NCBI GenBank assembly: GCA_021635425.1
Contig: JAJWOJ010000070.1
Location: 1 to 8,311 of the forward strand
DNA length: 8,311 bases
From: Clostridiales bacterium
GTDB lineage: Bacteria > Bacillota > Clostridia > Christensenellales > Borkfalkiaceae
Direction of reading: 5' to 3'
Shown here: positions 1-6,845 of the stretch, in pieces
How the letters are laid out: each line of letters opens with the position of its first letter
How positions within the stretch are numbered: the stretch's first letter is position 1
Notes under the pieces: generated by a model
What the model was told of the DNA's origin: nothing
Databases searched by the model: none
The model's input: the letters and a program-made list of their open reading frames with translations, nothing else
Made by a program: the position numbers and the translations under genes

Positions 1-2
1 TA

Positions 3-30
3 ATTATACTCATATATAGAAAAAAGTCAA
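3..30 (-). promoter_or_regulatory. Leftward sigma-A-type promoter for a gene beyond the left edge
   Basis: On the minus strand TTGACT (30-25, five of six consensus bases) is followed after 16 bases by TATAAT (8-3, perfect). The start of transcription would fall just outside the window. The -35 box is the 3' arm of the terminator hairpin that ends the transport operon, so termination and re-initiation overlap. The gene it drives cannot be seen. The boxes are seen directly; activity is inferred. Confidence 0.6.
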
Positions 31-50
31 CCGAAAGTTAGCGATTGACT
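20..50 (-). terminator. Rho-independent terminator of the ABC transporter operon
   Basis: On the minus strand AGTCAATCG (50-42) pairs with CGGTTGACT (33-25) to form a nine-base-pair stem with one G-U wobble. The loop is eight bases, CTAACTTT, and a run of T follows at 24-20. It lies about 90 bases after the stop codon of the last transporter gene. Read on the plus strand the hairpin is followed by A residues, so it should act only on leftward transcription. Confidence 0.75.
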
Positions 51-88
51 AAAAATTTGTCTTTTATTTACACGTTAAGTAGTTTTAC

Positions 89-119
89 GGCTCAAGACGA
101 GCCTTCGGCGAAGCCTGTC
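89..119 (-). other. Hairpin-forming trailer between the last stop codon and the terminator
   Basis: Two small inverted repeats lie in the 3' untranslated region. GGCTC and GAGCC (89-93 and 99-103) are perfect five-base arms around a five-base loop. Overlapping them, 96-119 folds imperfectly around CTTC/GAAG with outer GAC/GTC pairs. The two folds are mutually exclusive because they share 96-103. No T tract follows, so neither looks like a terminator. They may protect the transcript 3' end or have no role. Confidence 0.35.
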
Positions 120-138
120 GCGTATAAGCCGGCATTTA

Positions 139-1878
139 TTATTTAATTTTCCACTTCCCGCTTGCCGATTGCAAATCGACCATACGGGCGTAAATGCCGT
201 TTTTCTTACACAACTCGTCGGGAACGCCCTGCTCCGCCACGACTCCGTTTGCTAAAACGACTATTTTATCCGCACCCACGACCGTTCTCATTCTGTGAGC
301 TATCACAAGAACCGTTTTGTCTTTGATAAGGCGGGAGAGCGCGGTTTGAATAAGCGTTTCGTTCTCCACGTCGAGACTAGCGGTTGCTTCGTCGAGGAGA
401 ATTATAGGCGCATCCTTCAAAAACGCACGCGCGATTGAAATTCGCTGACGTTCGCCGCCCGAAAGCTCAGAACCGTTTTCACCAATGTTTGTATTCCACT
501 TATCGGGCAATTTCTCGGCGAACTCGTCCACATTTGCAAGCCGAGCCGCAGCCATAACCTCTTCGTCCGTCGCACCCTTTTTGCCGAGACGAATATTTTC
601 CATAATCGTGTTATCAAACAAAGTTACTTCCTGAAAAACGATAGAATACAGACTCATCAATTTTTCGGGGTCGATTTCTTTTACATCCATTCCGCCGACG
701 GTGATTTTTCCTTTCTGAATATCCCAGAACCTTGCGGCAAGCCTTGAAACGGTTGTTTTTCCGCCGCCCGAAGGACCGACAAGCGCGGTGACTTCGCCTT
801 GCTTTGCCGTGAACGAGACGTCTTTTAATACGACTTCGCCGCCCGTATACGCAAAGCCGACGTGTTCGAATGAGATATCGCATCCATTGTTCGTGAGATT
901 ATCTCTGCCCGTCTGAACGGGACATTCCAGAATTTCATTCATACGCGCAACATTTGTACGCATTGCAATGATTGCCGCAAGGTTTTGAAGAGCCGCCTGC
1001 ATCGGGTCGTAAAGACGGGACGCAACAAGCAAAAACATGAAGAACGTCAATACGCTGAGCGTGCCATTTACAAGCAAGACAGAGCCGACCAACGCTACGG
1101 AAGCGATTCCGAGTTTTAAAACCATGCCTGCACTCGTTACGAAAACGGCGGTTGTAAGTTCTGCTTTGATATTGCGCGTTTCAACACCTTTAATCTTTTT
1201 CTTTAAGCCCGAAAGGTAGTTCGTCTCGGCGTTGTTGGCTTTTAAATCGCGAACGGTTTCGATGTATTCCTGTATTCCGTCCGCACATGCCATTTTTGCC
1301 GCCATAGATTTTACAAGCACTTTATCCTGTACTTTATAGCTCAAAAGAACGATAAATACCGACACGGGAATAACCCAAAGCGCGGCAAAAGCCATTCGCC
1401 AATCGAAAACGAAAAGCCCTGCGGCGATAAGAATAGTTGAAATCAACGAGCCGAACAGTCCCGGGATAAAATGCGAAGTACTCTTTTCTATCACTTCGCA
1501 GTCGGACATAATCGTACTCGTCAGGTCGGCAAGATCTCTTTTGCCGAAGAACGATAGAGGAAGTTTACGAAGTCTTTCGGCTAAACTAAGTCTTCTTTTT
1601 CCGCTTTCTTCGTAAGTGGTAAAATACGTGTTGTTATACTGGAACCATGTGGTTAAAAAGATAAGCGCAAAGCATATCACGCATCCGACGACGTAAAAAG
1701 TTATTCTTCCGCCTTGCACTCCGCCGCCAAGCATATCGGAAACGAGAAAGTATAAAAGCGTGGTCGGCAACATAAACGCCATATTCTGAAACGCGCAGGC
1801 GATTATACCCTTGATAAGCCCTTTTGCGCCTTCTTCGGACGAAGCTGTCTTCTTTTGTATCGTTTTAACGAGCGACAT
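139..1878 (-). CDS. ABC exporter-fold half-transporter, permease fused to ATPase (second subunit of heterodimer)
   Basis: This is a membrane half-transporter of 579 residues: an N-terminal six-helix domain (helices by eye near 22-50, 60-79, 139-158, 162-181, 243-270 and 276-291) and a C-terminal nucleotide-binding domain. The ATPase motifs are complete: Walker A GPSGGGKTT (368-376), Q-loop Gln416, signature LSGGE (472-476), Walker B ILLDE with catalytic Glu497, D-loop ASLD and switch His528. The helical region has the LPLSFFGKRDLADLTSTIM type of segment, which I associate with the YbtQ/IrtB branch; this is recognition, not a search. The start is placed at ATG 1878 because AGGAGG lies nine bases upstream. 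A GTG at 1887 would add three residues but abuts that site. The gene overlaps the preceding transporter gene by 14 bases, implying coupled translation and a heterodimer. Substrate and direction of transport are unknown. Confidence 0.93.
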   Translation of the reverse strand: MSLVKTIQKKTASSEEGAKGLIKGIIACAFQNMAFMLPTTLLYFLVSDMLGGGVQGGRITFYVVGCVICFALIFLTTWFQYNNTYFTTYEESGKRRLSLAERLRKLPLSFFGKRDLADLTSTIMSDCEVIEKSTSHFIPGLFGSLISTILIAAGLFVFDWRMAFAALWVIPVSVFIVLLSYKVQDKVLVKSMAAKMACADGIQEYIETVRDLKANNAETNYLSGLKKKIKGVETRNIKAELTTAVFVTSAGMVLKLGIASVALVGSVLLVNGTLSVLTFFMFLLVASRLYDPMQAALQNLAAIIAMRTNVARMNEILECPVQTGRDNLTNNGCDISFEHVGFAYTGGEVVLKDVSFTAKQGEVTALVGPSGGGKTTVSRLAARFWDIQKGKITVGGMDVKEIDPEKLMSLYSIVFQEVTLFDNTIMENIRLGKKGATDEEVMAAARLANVDEFAEKLPDKWNTNIGENGSELSGGERQRISIARAFLKDAPIILLDEATASLDVENETLIQTALSRLIKDKTVLVIAHRMRTVVGADKIVVLANGVVAEQGVPDELCKKNGIYARMVDLQSASGKWKIK

Positions 1879-3652
1879 TGCTTTCACCCTCCTTTGCCAC
1901 TTTCCATTCTACTGAAGCGGCATAATCTCTCCACATTTTTGCAAACAATCCGTTCTTTTCGAGAAGTTCCTCGCGCTTTCCGCTTTCTGCGACAAATCCG
2001 TCTTTTATAACGTAAATACAATCGACGTTCGCAACCGTTGAAAGCCTGTGAGCGATCATGATTACCGTTTTGCCCTTAGAAAGTTCGGAAAAAGCTTTCT
2101 GCACTTTAGCTTCGTTATCGGGGTCGGCAAAAGCGGTGGCTTCATCGAGAATAAGAATAGGCGCGTTTTTCAATACGGCGCGTGCAATAGCTATTCTTTG
2201 CTGTTCGCCACCCGAAAGATATACGCCTTTCGTGCCTATTACTGTGTTGATTCCGTTCGGGAATTTATTTATGATATCGTCGCACTGCGCGGCATGAAGA
2301 GCCGCCGAAACTTCTTCATCCGTCGCATTTGGCTTGCCCATTTTCACGTTTTCGGCTATGGTTGCCTTAACGAGCTTTGAATCCTGAAATACGAACGAAA
2401 CGGTGTTCATCAATTCTTTTTTGGGTATTTCGCGTATATCCGCGCCGCCGATCTTTATGCTTCCGCTTTTCACGTCGAAAAACCTTGCTATAAGCCCAGC
2501 AAGCGTGGATTTTCCACCGCCCGAAGGTCCGACAAAAGCAACGGTCTGCCCCGCGCCGATATCCATAGACACGCCGCGGATTACTTCGTTTTTGCTGTCG
2601 TAAGAAAAATGCACGTCGTCGAGTTTAACGGACGAATCGACGGGATGAATCGGCGTTTTGCTTTCGCTCATAGGCTCGGCATTTAAAACGCCGTCAATAC
2701 GCATGAGAGCGTCCTCGACAATCATATTGTTTTCGCTCATATACATCATTTTAGTCAAAGTAAGCGATATGACCGGAGTAATCACGATATAAAAAATAAG
2801 ATTGAGTAAAAATGCGTTTGTCACGCCGCCTGCCGTAAACCATATCGCGCCGGCAATTAAAAAGGCAAACACGCCGTTTATCGCGGCTGTGTAAAACATC
2901 ATAGGCACGCGCATATCCTTCGTGTAAGCGACCACCCACTTCTGATATTCGTCTATCGTACTTTTGAATTTTTTGAACGAAAAGACCGACTGACCGAATG
3001 TTTTTACTACCGGTATTCCGCGGACGTATTCCACCGCTTCGTTAGACATATTTTCAAGCGCGTTGTTATATTGCTTCATCTTTTCCGCCATACGCTTACC
3101 CGTCATTGCGGACATTACAAGGAATGCAAGGACAACGGGAACGAGACTTAAAATTCCCAGCCGCCAATCGAAAACAAACAAAAGAACCAGAAGCCCGACA
3201 GGCGTTGCCAAAGCCGCGTATTTATCGGGAAGCTGATGCGCAAGATAGGTTTCCGTCGCACCCGTGGAATCGTTTATGATTTTTCTCAACTTTCCGCTGC
3301 CGAAGCTATCAGTGAAACCGAGCGGAAGCTTTGCCACATGCTCCGTAACGGCTATACGCATATTCGTGGCGACTCTGAACGCCGCAAGATGCGAACACAT
3401 AAGCGCGCCTATATAGACGAGAAACGCCGCTATAGCAAAAACCATTGCCATGATTCCGTTATGCACAAGACCCGTCGCCACGGAAAAGTTCGGGGCAATG
3501 TCAAGCACTTCTTTTATTATCTTCCAGATATAAATAAACGGAAGAAGCGCGATAAGCGCGCTTATCGCCGCAGCAAGCCACGAAGCGTAAGTAAAATACC
3601 TATGCTTACCGGCATATCCCGTAAGTCTTGAAAGAACCGATTGTTTTTTCAT
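1865..3652 (-). CDS. ABC exporter-fold half-transporter, permease fused to ATPase (first subunit of heterodimer)
   Basis: This 595-residue half-transporter has six predicted helices (roughly 22-44, 66-87, 143-163, 167-185, 254-275, 280-300) and a C-terminal ATPase domain. The motifs are Walker A GPSGGGKST (375-383), Q-loop Gln423, signature LSGGE (479-483), Walker B LILDE with Glu504, and His535. The D-loop reads AFAD instead of the usual SALD/ASLD, and Tyr478 precedes the signature where the partner has Glu. The stretch NEAVEYVRGIPVVKTFGQ (204-221) is typical of the intracellular coupling region in YbtP/IrtA-like proteins as I know them. No siderophore-interaction domain like that of IrtA is present. 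ATG 3652 has AGGGAG five bases upstream, and 37 bases separate it from the permease gene with no terminator between. It probably pairs with the overlapping downstream subunit. A role in uptake of a metal chelator, or in export of a drug or peptide, is equally possible. Confidence 0.93.
   Translation of the reverse strand: MKKQSVLSRLTGYAGKHRYFTYASWLAAAISALIALLPFIYIWKIIKEVLDIAPNFSVATGLVHNGIMAMVFAIAAFLVYIGALMCSHLAAFRVATNMRIAVTEHVAKLPLGFTDSFGSGKLRKIINDSTGATETYLAHQLPDKYAALATPVGLLVLLFVFDWRLGILSLVPVVLAFLVMSAMTGKRMAEKMKQYNNALENMSNEAVEYVRGIPVVKTFGQSVFSFKKFKSTIDEYQKWVVAYTKDMRVPMMFYTAAINGVFAFLIAGAIWFTAGGVTNAFLLNLIFYIVITPVISLTLTKMMYMSENNMIVEDALMRIDGVLNAEPMSESKTPIHPVDSSVKLDDVHFSYDSKNEVIRGVSMDIGAGQTVAFVGPSGGGKSTLAGLIARFFDVKSGSIKIGGADIREIPKKELMNTVSFVFQDSKLVKATIAENVKMGKPNATDEEVSAALHAAQCDDIINKFPNGINTVIGTKGVYLSGGEQQRIAIARAVLKNAPILILDEATAFADPDNEAKVQKAFSELSKGKTVIMIAHRLSTVANVDCIYVIKDGFVAESGKREELLEKNGLFAKMWRDYAASVEWKVAKEGESNVAR
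1888..1893 (-). promoter_or_regulatory. Ribosome binding site that decides the start of the second exporter subunit
   Basis: AGGAGG on the minus strand lies inside the 3' end of the upstream coding region, nine bases before ATG 1878. The GTG at 1887 follows with no spacer and cannot use this site, so the longer reading frame is unlikely to be the real protein. Confidence 0.8.
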
Positions 3653-3690
3653 AAAAACTCCCTGAAAATCAAATTTTTTCGGCTGTCTGA

Positions 3691-5970
3691 TTACTCTTGC
3701 CCTTTAAGCGCCTCAACCATATCTATCTTTTTGTTTTTACGTGCAACCAAAAGACTGACAAGTAAAGACATTCCTATCGTAAGAGCCGCCGTTATAAGAT
3801 AAGAAACTACGCTTATAGCCATTTTCATTTCGTATTCGGACGCTAAAACTTTCAAAAGATATGACAAAATCAGTGCGCCGAGCGGAACGCCTATTATAAT
3901 GCCTATCACGGATAGAACAAGGTTTTGTTCGGCGAGAAGTTTACCTATCCTTTTATCGCGGAAACCGACGACTTTAAGCGTTGCCATTTCGCGGTAGCGT
4001 TCGGTATAACTCATCGTGCCGAGATTATAAAGGACAACAATTCCGAGAAGCAACGCTCCGCCTACGAGCAGATATACCATCATATCCATCATAGAAAGGA
4101 AAACCTCGAATGAATCCATTACCATTTGCTTGGACTGCACCGATTTAATAGCGTCCGACTGTACTACGTCGGATTTGGCGACGTCGGTATACACGGAATC
4201 GATAACGTAAGGTATTCCCGTTTTTGCGGCGTATTTATCGGTTATAACAACGTTTTCGGAAACGCTTCTAAACAATCCCGCAACCACGAGATTATAAACG
4301 TCGTCCGTTCCGAACGGACTAACCGAAAACGAATCGCCTTTTTTCAGACCGAATTTTTCGGCAATACGCATACAGATATACGCGCCGTCGTCGCCGAGAG
4401 TAAACTTTTCGTCGTTGTCGTTGACGAATCTTATTTTGTCGCGCGTAATATCGTAAATATCGAGAGAAACGGTCTTACCTTCCACCTGAACGCTGACCGA
4501 ACCGCCGAAATCGCCTTCGTATTTGTTTATTATTTCTCGCTTTTGTTCGTCGGTAGCCGTTTCGGTAAAGAATATTCTCGAAGAATAATTAAGCCCGTTG
4601 TCGTAATAAATATTCAGAAACGAATTCATCGTGTCTTTCATTCCCAAAGAAGCGATAATCAGAATCGTGCAGCCGATAATGCCTATAAGGCTCATAGCCG
4701 TCCGCGATTTATGCCTTACGATATCCCGCATATTCCAACGCGTACCGAAAGAAAGGTTATGGAAAAATTTGGTTTTTTCTATCAGCATCGGCTTAACTTT
4801 TTTCGGCGTATACGGACGAAGAGCGTCGGCGGCGGTGCCTGCAAGCATTTTTCTTACCGACAAATATCCTATAAGAGTGAGAATCAGTACGATAGCGACG
4901 ATAATTGCCGCGCAGAACCCCGGAATAACTAATTTCCATTCGGGAAGATCGAGGTAAGTCCCCATCATTCCGTTGGGATTCATAATCATACGGGCAATCA
5001 GAAATCCTAAGCCGATACCCAGCGCCGTACCGATTATCGCCACGAAAAACGCAAACGAAGTATAATGCGCGGCGATTTTTCCGTCGTGGAAGCCGAGAGA
5101 TTTTAAGGTACCTATCTGCGTTTTTTCTTTAGCGGTAAGCCTGTGCATCGTAGTAACCATCGTAAGAAGCCCTATCAGAAGGAAGAGCGCAGGCAGAACG
5201 CTGCCCATGGTTTTTCCTTCGTCCACTTCCCCTTCCGCCTGCGAATATGCGATTGTGTCTTCTTTGGTTAAAACGATTGTGGTTTTACCCAAAACGGCGT
5301 TTACCCTTTCCGAAAAAACGTCTTTTTGCAGGTTTGAAATAACGTTGATTTGCGGATAATAATCAAGCCCCGTTGCGTTTTTATATAACACGGGTGAAAC
5401 GTAGGCGTATCCGTGCGTGGAAAAGTCGGGCATCAGCTGCGTTTTGTCGCGAACGCAAATCATCTGTTCGGCGGCTTTTATAAACCCTTTTATCTTGCCC
5501 GCGATTTCCGCGTTGCCGTATACAAAAGATATGGTATCGCCTTTTTTAATACCGTTTTTTTCGGCGTATCTGTCCGAAATCCACACTCCGTCCGCGCTTT
5601 CCGGGTCGTATTCGTCGCCGCTTGTAAGAACGAACGACGATACGTTAAAATTCGTCGTAACCGCAAGCGCGACGCTGTTACCCGCCGCGTTTTTCACGTC
5701 TACGTTGACGGTTAAAAATCTGCCGACGGAATCCACTCCTTCTATATCGGCAATTTTTTCGGCGTCCTCTGCGGAATAACCGCGCTCGTTTACAAGACGA
5801 TAGTCGGCAAAATTACAATCGTCGAAAAAGGAAAACATATTTCTTTCTATGCTTGCCCATTCCATATTAAACCCGACGAACACGCCCACGCCGAGCATAA
5901 CCATCAGAATCATAGAGATAAACTGCGCTTTATACAGCCACGCGGTGCGAAGCATTTTCTTTACTAACAT
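3691..5970 (-). CDS. FtsX/MacB-type ABC transporter permease with duplicated architecture
   Basis: This is a 759-residue membrane protein built from two similar halves. Helices by eye are at 15-35, 255-276, 302-328, 349-372, 422-442, 627-650, 684-707 and 720-742. Each half is one helix, a large extracytoplasmic domain (36-254 and 443-626), then a three-helix FtsX unit. The duplication shows in AEKNGIKKGDTISF (136-149) against AEKFGLKKGDSFSV (537-550), and in IGTLKSLGF (286-294) against MATLKVVGF (662-670), the hallmark FtsX cytoplasmic segment. Family members work with a separate ATPase and use ATP binding to move periplasmic or extracellular domains rather than to pass substrate through a channel. 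The ATPase gene ends 13 bases upstream. Its tandem stop codons TAATAA run directly into the AAGGAG site of this gene, so translation is probably coupled. It could export antimicrobials, peptides or lipids, or extract lipoproteins. Substrate unassigned. Confidence 0.9.
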   Translation of the reverse strand: MLVKKMLRTAWLYKAQFISMILMVMLGVGVFVGFNMEWASIERNMFSFFDDCNFADYRLVNERGYSAEDAEKIADIEGVDSVGRFLTVNVDVKNAAGNSVALAVTTNFNVSSFVLTSGDEYDPESADGVWISDRYAEKNGIKKGDTISFVYGNAEIAGKIKGFIKAAEQMICVRDKTQLMPDFSTHGYAYVSPVLYKNATGLDYYPQINVISNLQKDVFSERVNAVLGKTTIVLTKEDTIAYSQAEGEVDEGKTMGSVLPALFLLIGLLTMVTTMHRLTAKEKTQIGTLKSLGFHDGKIAAHYTSFAFFVAIIGTALGIGLGFLIARMIMNPNGMMGTYLDLPEWKLVIPGFCAAIIVAIVLILTLIGYLSVRKMLAGTAADALRPYTPKKVKPMLIEKTKFFHNLSFGTRWNMRDIVRHKSRTAMSLIGIIGCTILIIASLGMKDTMNSFLNIYYDNGLNYSSRIFFTETATDEQKREIINKYEGDFGGSVSVQVEGKTVSLDIYDITRDKIRFVNDNDEKFTLGDDGAYICMRIAEKFGLKKGDSFSVSPFGTDDVYNLVVAGLFRSVSENVVITDKYAAKTGIPYVIDSVYTDVAKSDVVQSDAIKSVQSKQMVMDSFEVFLSMMDMMVYLLVGGALLLGIVVLYNLGTMSYTERYREMATLKVVGFRDKRIGKLLAEQNLVLSVIGIIIGVPLGALILSYLLKVLASEYEMKMAISVVSYLITAALTIGMSLLVSLLVARKNKKIDMVEALKGQE

Positions 5971-5983
5971 ACCCTGCTCCTTA

Positions 5984-6685
5984 TTACCAGTCTATTTCGT
6001 CGGCGGAAACAGGTTTTTCCTGATTTTCCGAAGAAACTATTTTCCCGTTTTTAACGTGAATAACGGTGTCTGCCATTTTTGCTATGTTCTGATTATGAGT
6101 AACTATAACGATGGTTTTACCGTATTCGCGCGCCATTTTAAGAAGAAGTTTCAATACAAGCACGCCGGTTGCGGAATCGAGCGCGCCCGTCGGCTCGTCG
6201 CATAAAAGAATTTTCGGATTCTTCGCGAGCGCCCGCGCAATGGAAACGCGCTGTTGCTCCCCGCCGGAAAGTTCCGACGGGAAGTTTTTCGCGTGATCCG
6301 CAAGCCCCACTTCTTCCAGCATTTTCGTTGCCGAAAGCGGATTTTTTACGATTTCTTTTACGAGCGTTACGTTTTCGTGAACGGTAAGCGTAGGAATAAG
6401 ATTGTAAAACTGAAATACGAATCCCACCGTTTCCGCTCTGTAATCGGCAAGTTCGTTTTGAGTGAGAGTTGAAATGTCCTTTCCGCAAACGGTAATCGTT
6501 CCCGAAGTCGGGCTGTCCAATCCGCCGAGCAGGTTCAAAAGAGTACTCTTCCCTGCGCCCGAAGGTCCTAAGATAACTACGAATTTGCCTTCGTCGAGAG
6601 AGAGATTTACGCCGTCGAGAGCCTTTAACTCGTGATCTCCGCTCGTGTAAACGCGGCTGACGTTTTTTAATTCTACTATTGCCAT
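5984..6685 (-). CDS. ABC transporter ATPase, MacB/LolD/FtsE type
   Basis: A 233-residue cytoplasmic ATPase, the usual length for subunits that partner FtsX-type permeases. All motifs are present: Walker A GPSGAGKST (40-48), Q-loop Gln92 in VFQFYNLIPTLTVHENV, signature LSGGEQQR (139-146), Walker B ILLCDEPTGALD with Asp163 and catalytic Glu164, and switch His197. The LIPTLTVHENV segment and DEPTGALD are typical of the MacB/LolD branch. A short tail (about 218-233) follows the conserved core. ATG 6685 has AGGAG eight bases upstream. It is the first gene of the transport operon, just downstream of two candidate promoters and an operator-like palindrome. It most likely energises the adjacent FtsX-type permease; the two exporter-fold proteins downstream carry their own ATPase domains. 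Confidence 0.95.
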   Translation of the reverse strand: MAIVELKNVSRVYTSGDHELKALDGVNLSLDEGKFVVILGPSGAGKSTLLNLLGGLDSPTSGTITVCGKDISTLTQNELADYRAETVGFVFQFYNLIPTLTVHENVTLVKEIVKNPLSATKMLEEVGLADHAKNFPSELSGGEQQRVSIARALAKNPKILLCDEPTGALDSATGVLVLKLLLKMAREYGKTIVIVTHNQNIAKMADTVIHVKNGKIVSSENQEKPVSADEIDW

Positions 6686-6730
6686 TATTTTTTCTCCTAT
6701 GAGTTTTTTACGTTTTTAAATGTTTTTATG

Positions 6731-6760
6731 TTTATCCTGTTTCGCTTAACTTTCAGTCAA
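6731..6760 (-). promoter_or_regulatory. Candidate promoter P2 of the transport operon
   Basis: On the minus strand TTGACT (6760-6755) is followed after 18 bases by GATAAA (6736-6731), matching five and four consensus bases. It would give a leader of about 40 bases before the ATPase gene. The palindrome at 6768-6785 ends seven bases before its -35 box, a position suited either to a repressor or to an activator. Confidence 0.45.
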
Positions 6761-6790
6761 AATATACGGTTAGCGTAGGCTAACCACCAA
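6761..6790 (-). promoter_or_regulatory. Candidate promoter P1 of the transport operon, operator in its spacer
   Basis: On the minus strand TTGGTG (6790-6785) and TATATT (6766-6761) are 18 bases apart. The -10 box matches five of six consensus bases; the -35 matches only three. The 18-base palindrome fills almost exactly the spacer, the classical place for a TetR-family operator that blocks RNA polymerase. P1 and P2 are alternatives; sequence alone does not choose. Confidence 0.4.
6768..6785. promoter_or_regulatory. 18-base operator-like palindrome upstream of the transport operon
   Basis: GGTTAGC and GCTAACC are perfect seven-base arms around GTAG, giving a symmetrical 18-base site with only one mismatched pair near the centre. 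Length and symmetry fit a dimeric TetR-family repressor, and the tetR-like gene ends 50 bases away. Binding by that protein is inferred from position. Confidence 0.65.
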
Positions 6791-6796
6791 TCAAAT

Positions 6797-6816
6797 AAAA
6801 AAGGGGGTCCTTTTCC
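6797..6816 (-). terminator. Weak possible terminator after the TetR-family gene
   Basis: On the minus strand AAAAGG and CCTTTT form a six-base-pair stem (eight with G-U pairs) around ACCC, running into T residues. The stem has only two G-C pairs, so it should be inefficient. Some read-through from the regulator gene into the transport operon is plausible. Confidence 0.3.
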
Positions 6817-6832
6817 TGTAAAAAATTTTATC

Positions 6833-6845
6833 GGTTAAGATAACC
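6833..6845. promoter_or_regulatory. Small palindrome overlapping the TetR-family stop codon
   Basis: GGTTA and TAACC flank AGA in a perfect 13-base inverted repeat covering the last codons and stop of the regulator gene. It shares the CGGTTA...TAACC edges with the palindrome 48 bases away, but its spacer is shorter. It could be an auxiliary binding site or chance in A/T-rich DNA. Confidence 0.3.

Noticed and set aside
3236..3631. A 131-codon plus-strand open frame opposite the first exporter subunit
   Set aside because: Very basic, low-complexity composition, no recognised motif, and it lies wholly inside a well-supported gene.
3653..3690. Possible promoter or terminator between permease and exporter genes
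   Set aside because: Only 37 bases, with no stem-loop and no recognisable -35/-10 pair; it holds just the AGGGAG ribosome site.
4126..4932. A 268-codon open frame on the plus strand, opposite the FtsX-type permease
   Set aside because: It starts at TTG without a ribosome site, has the Arg/His/Asn-rich composition of a reverse-strand shadow, and faces a gene with clear FtsX features.
6138..6488. A second minus-strand frame within the ATPase gene
   Set aside because: Arg-rich out-of-frame translation; the ATPase frame carries every ABC motif.
3691..6685. Assignment of the ATPase-permease pair as a BceAB-type bacitracin sensor-exporter
   Set aside because: BceB-type permeases have ten helices and one large external domain; this one has about eight helices and two external domains, and no histidine kinase or response regulator is adjacent.
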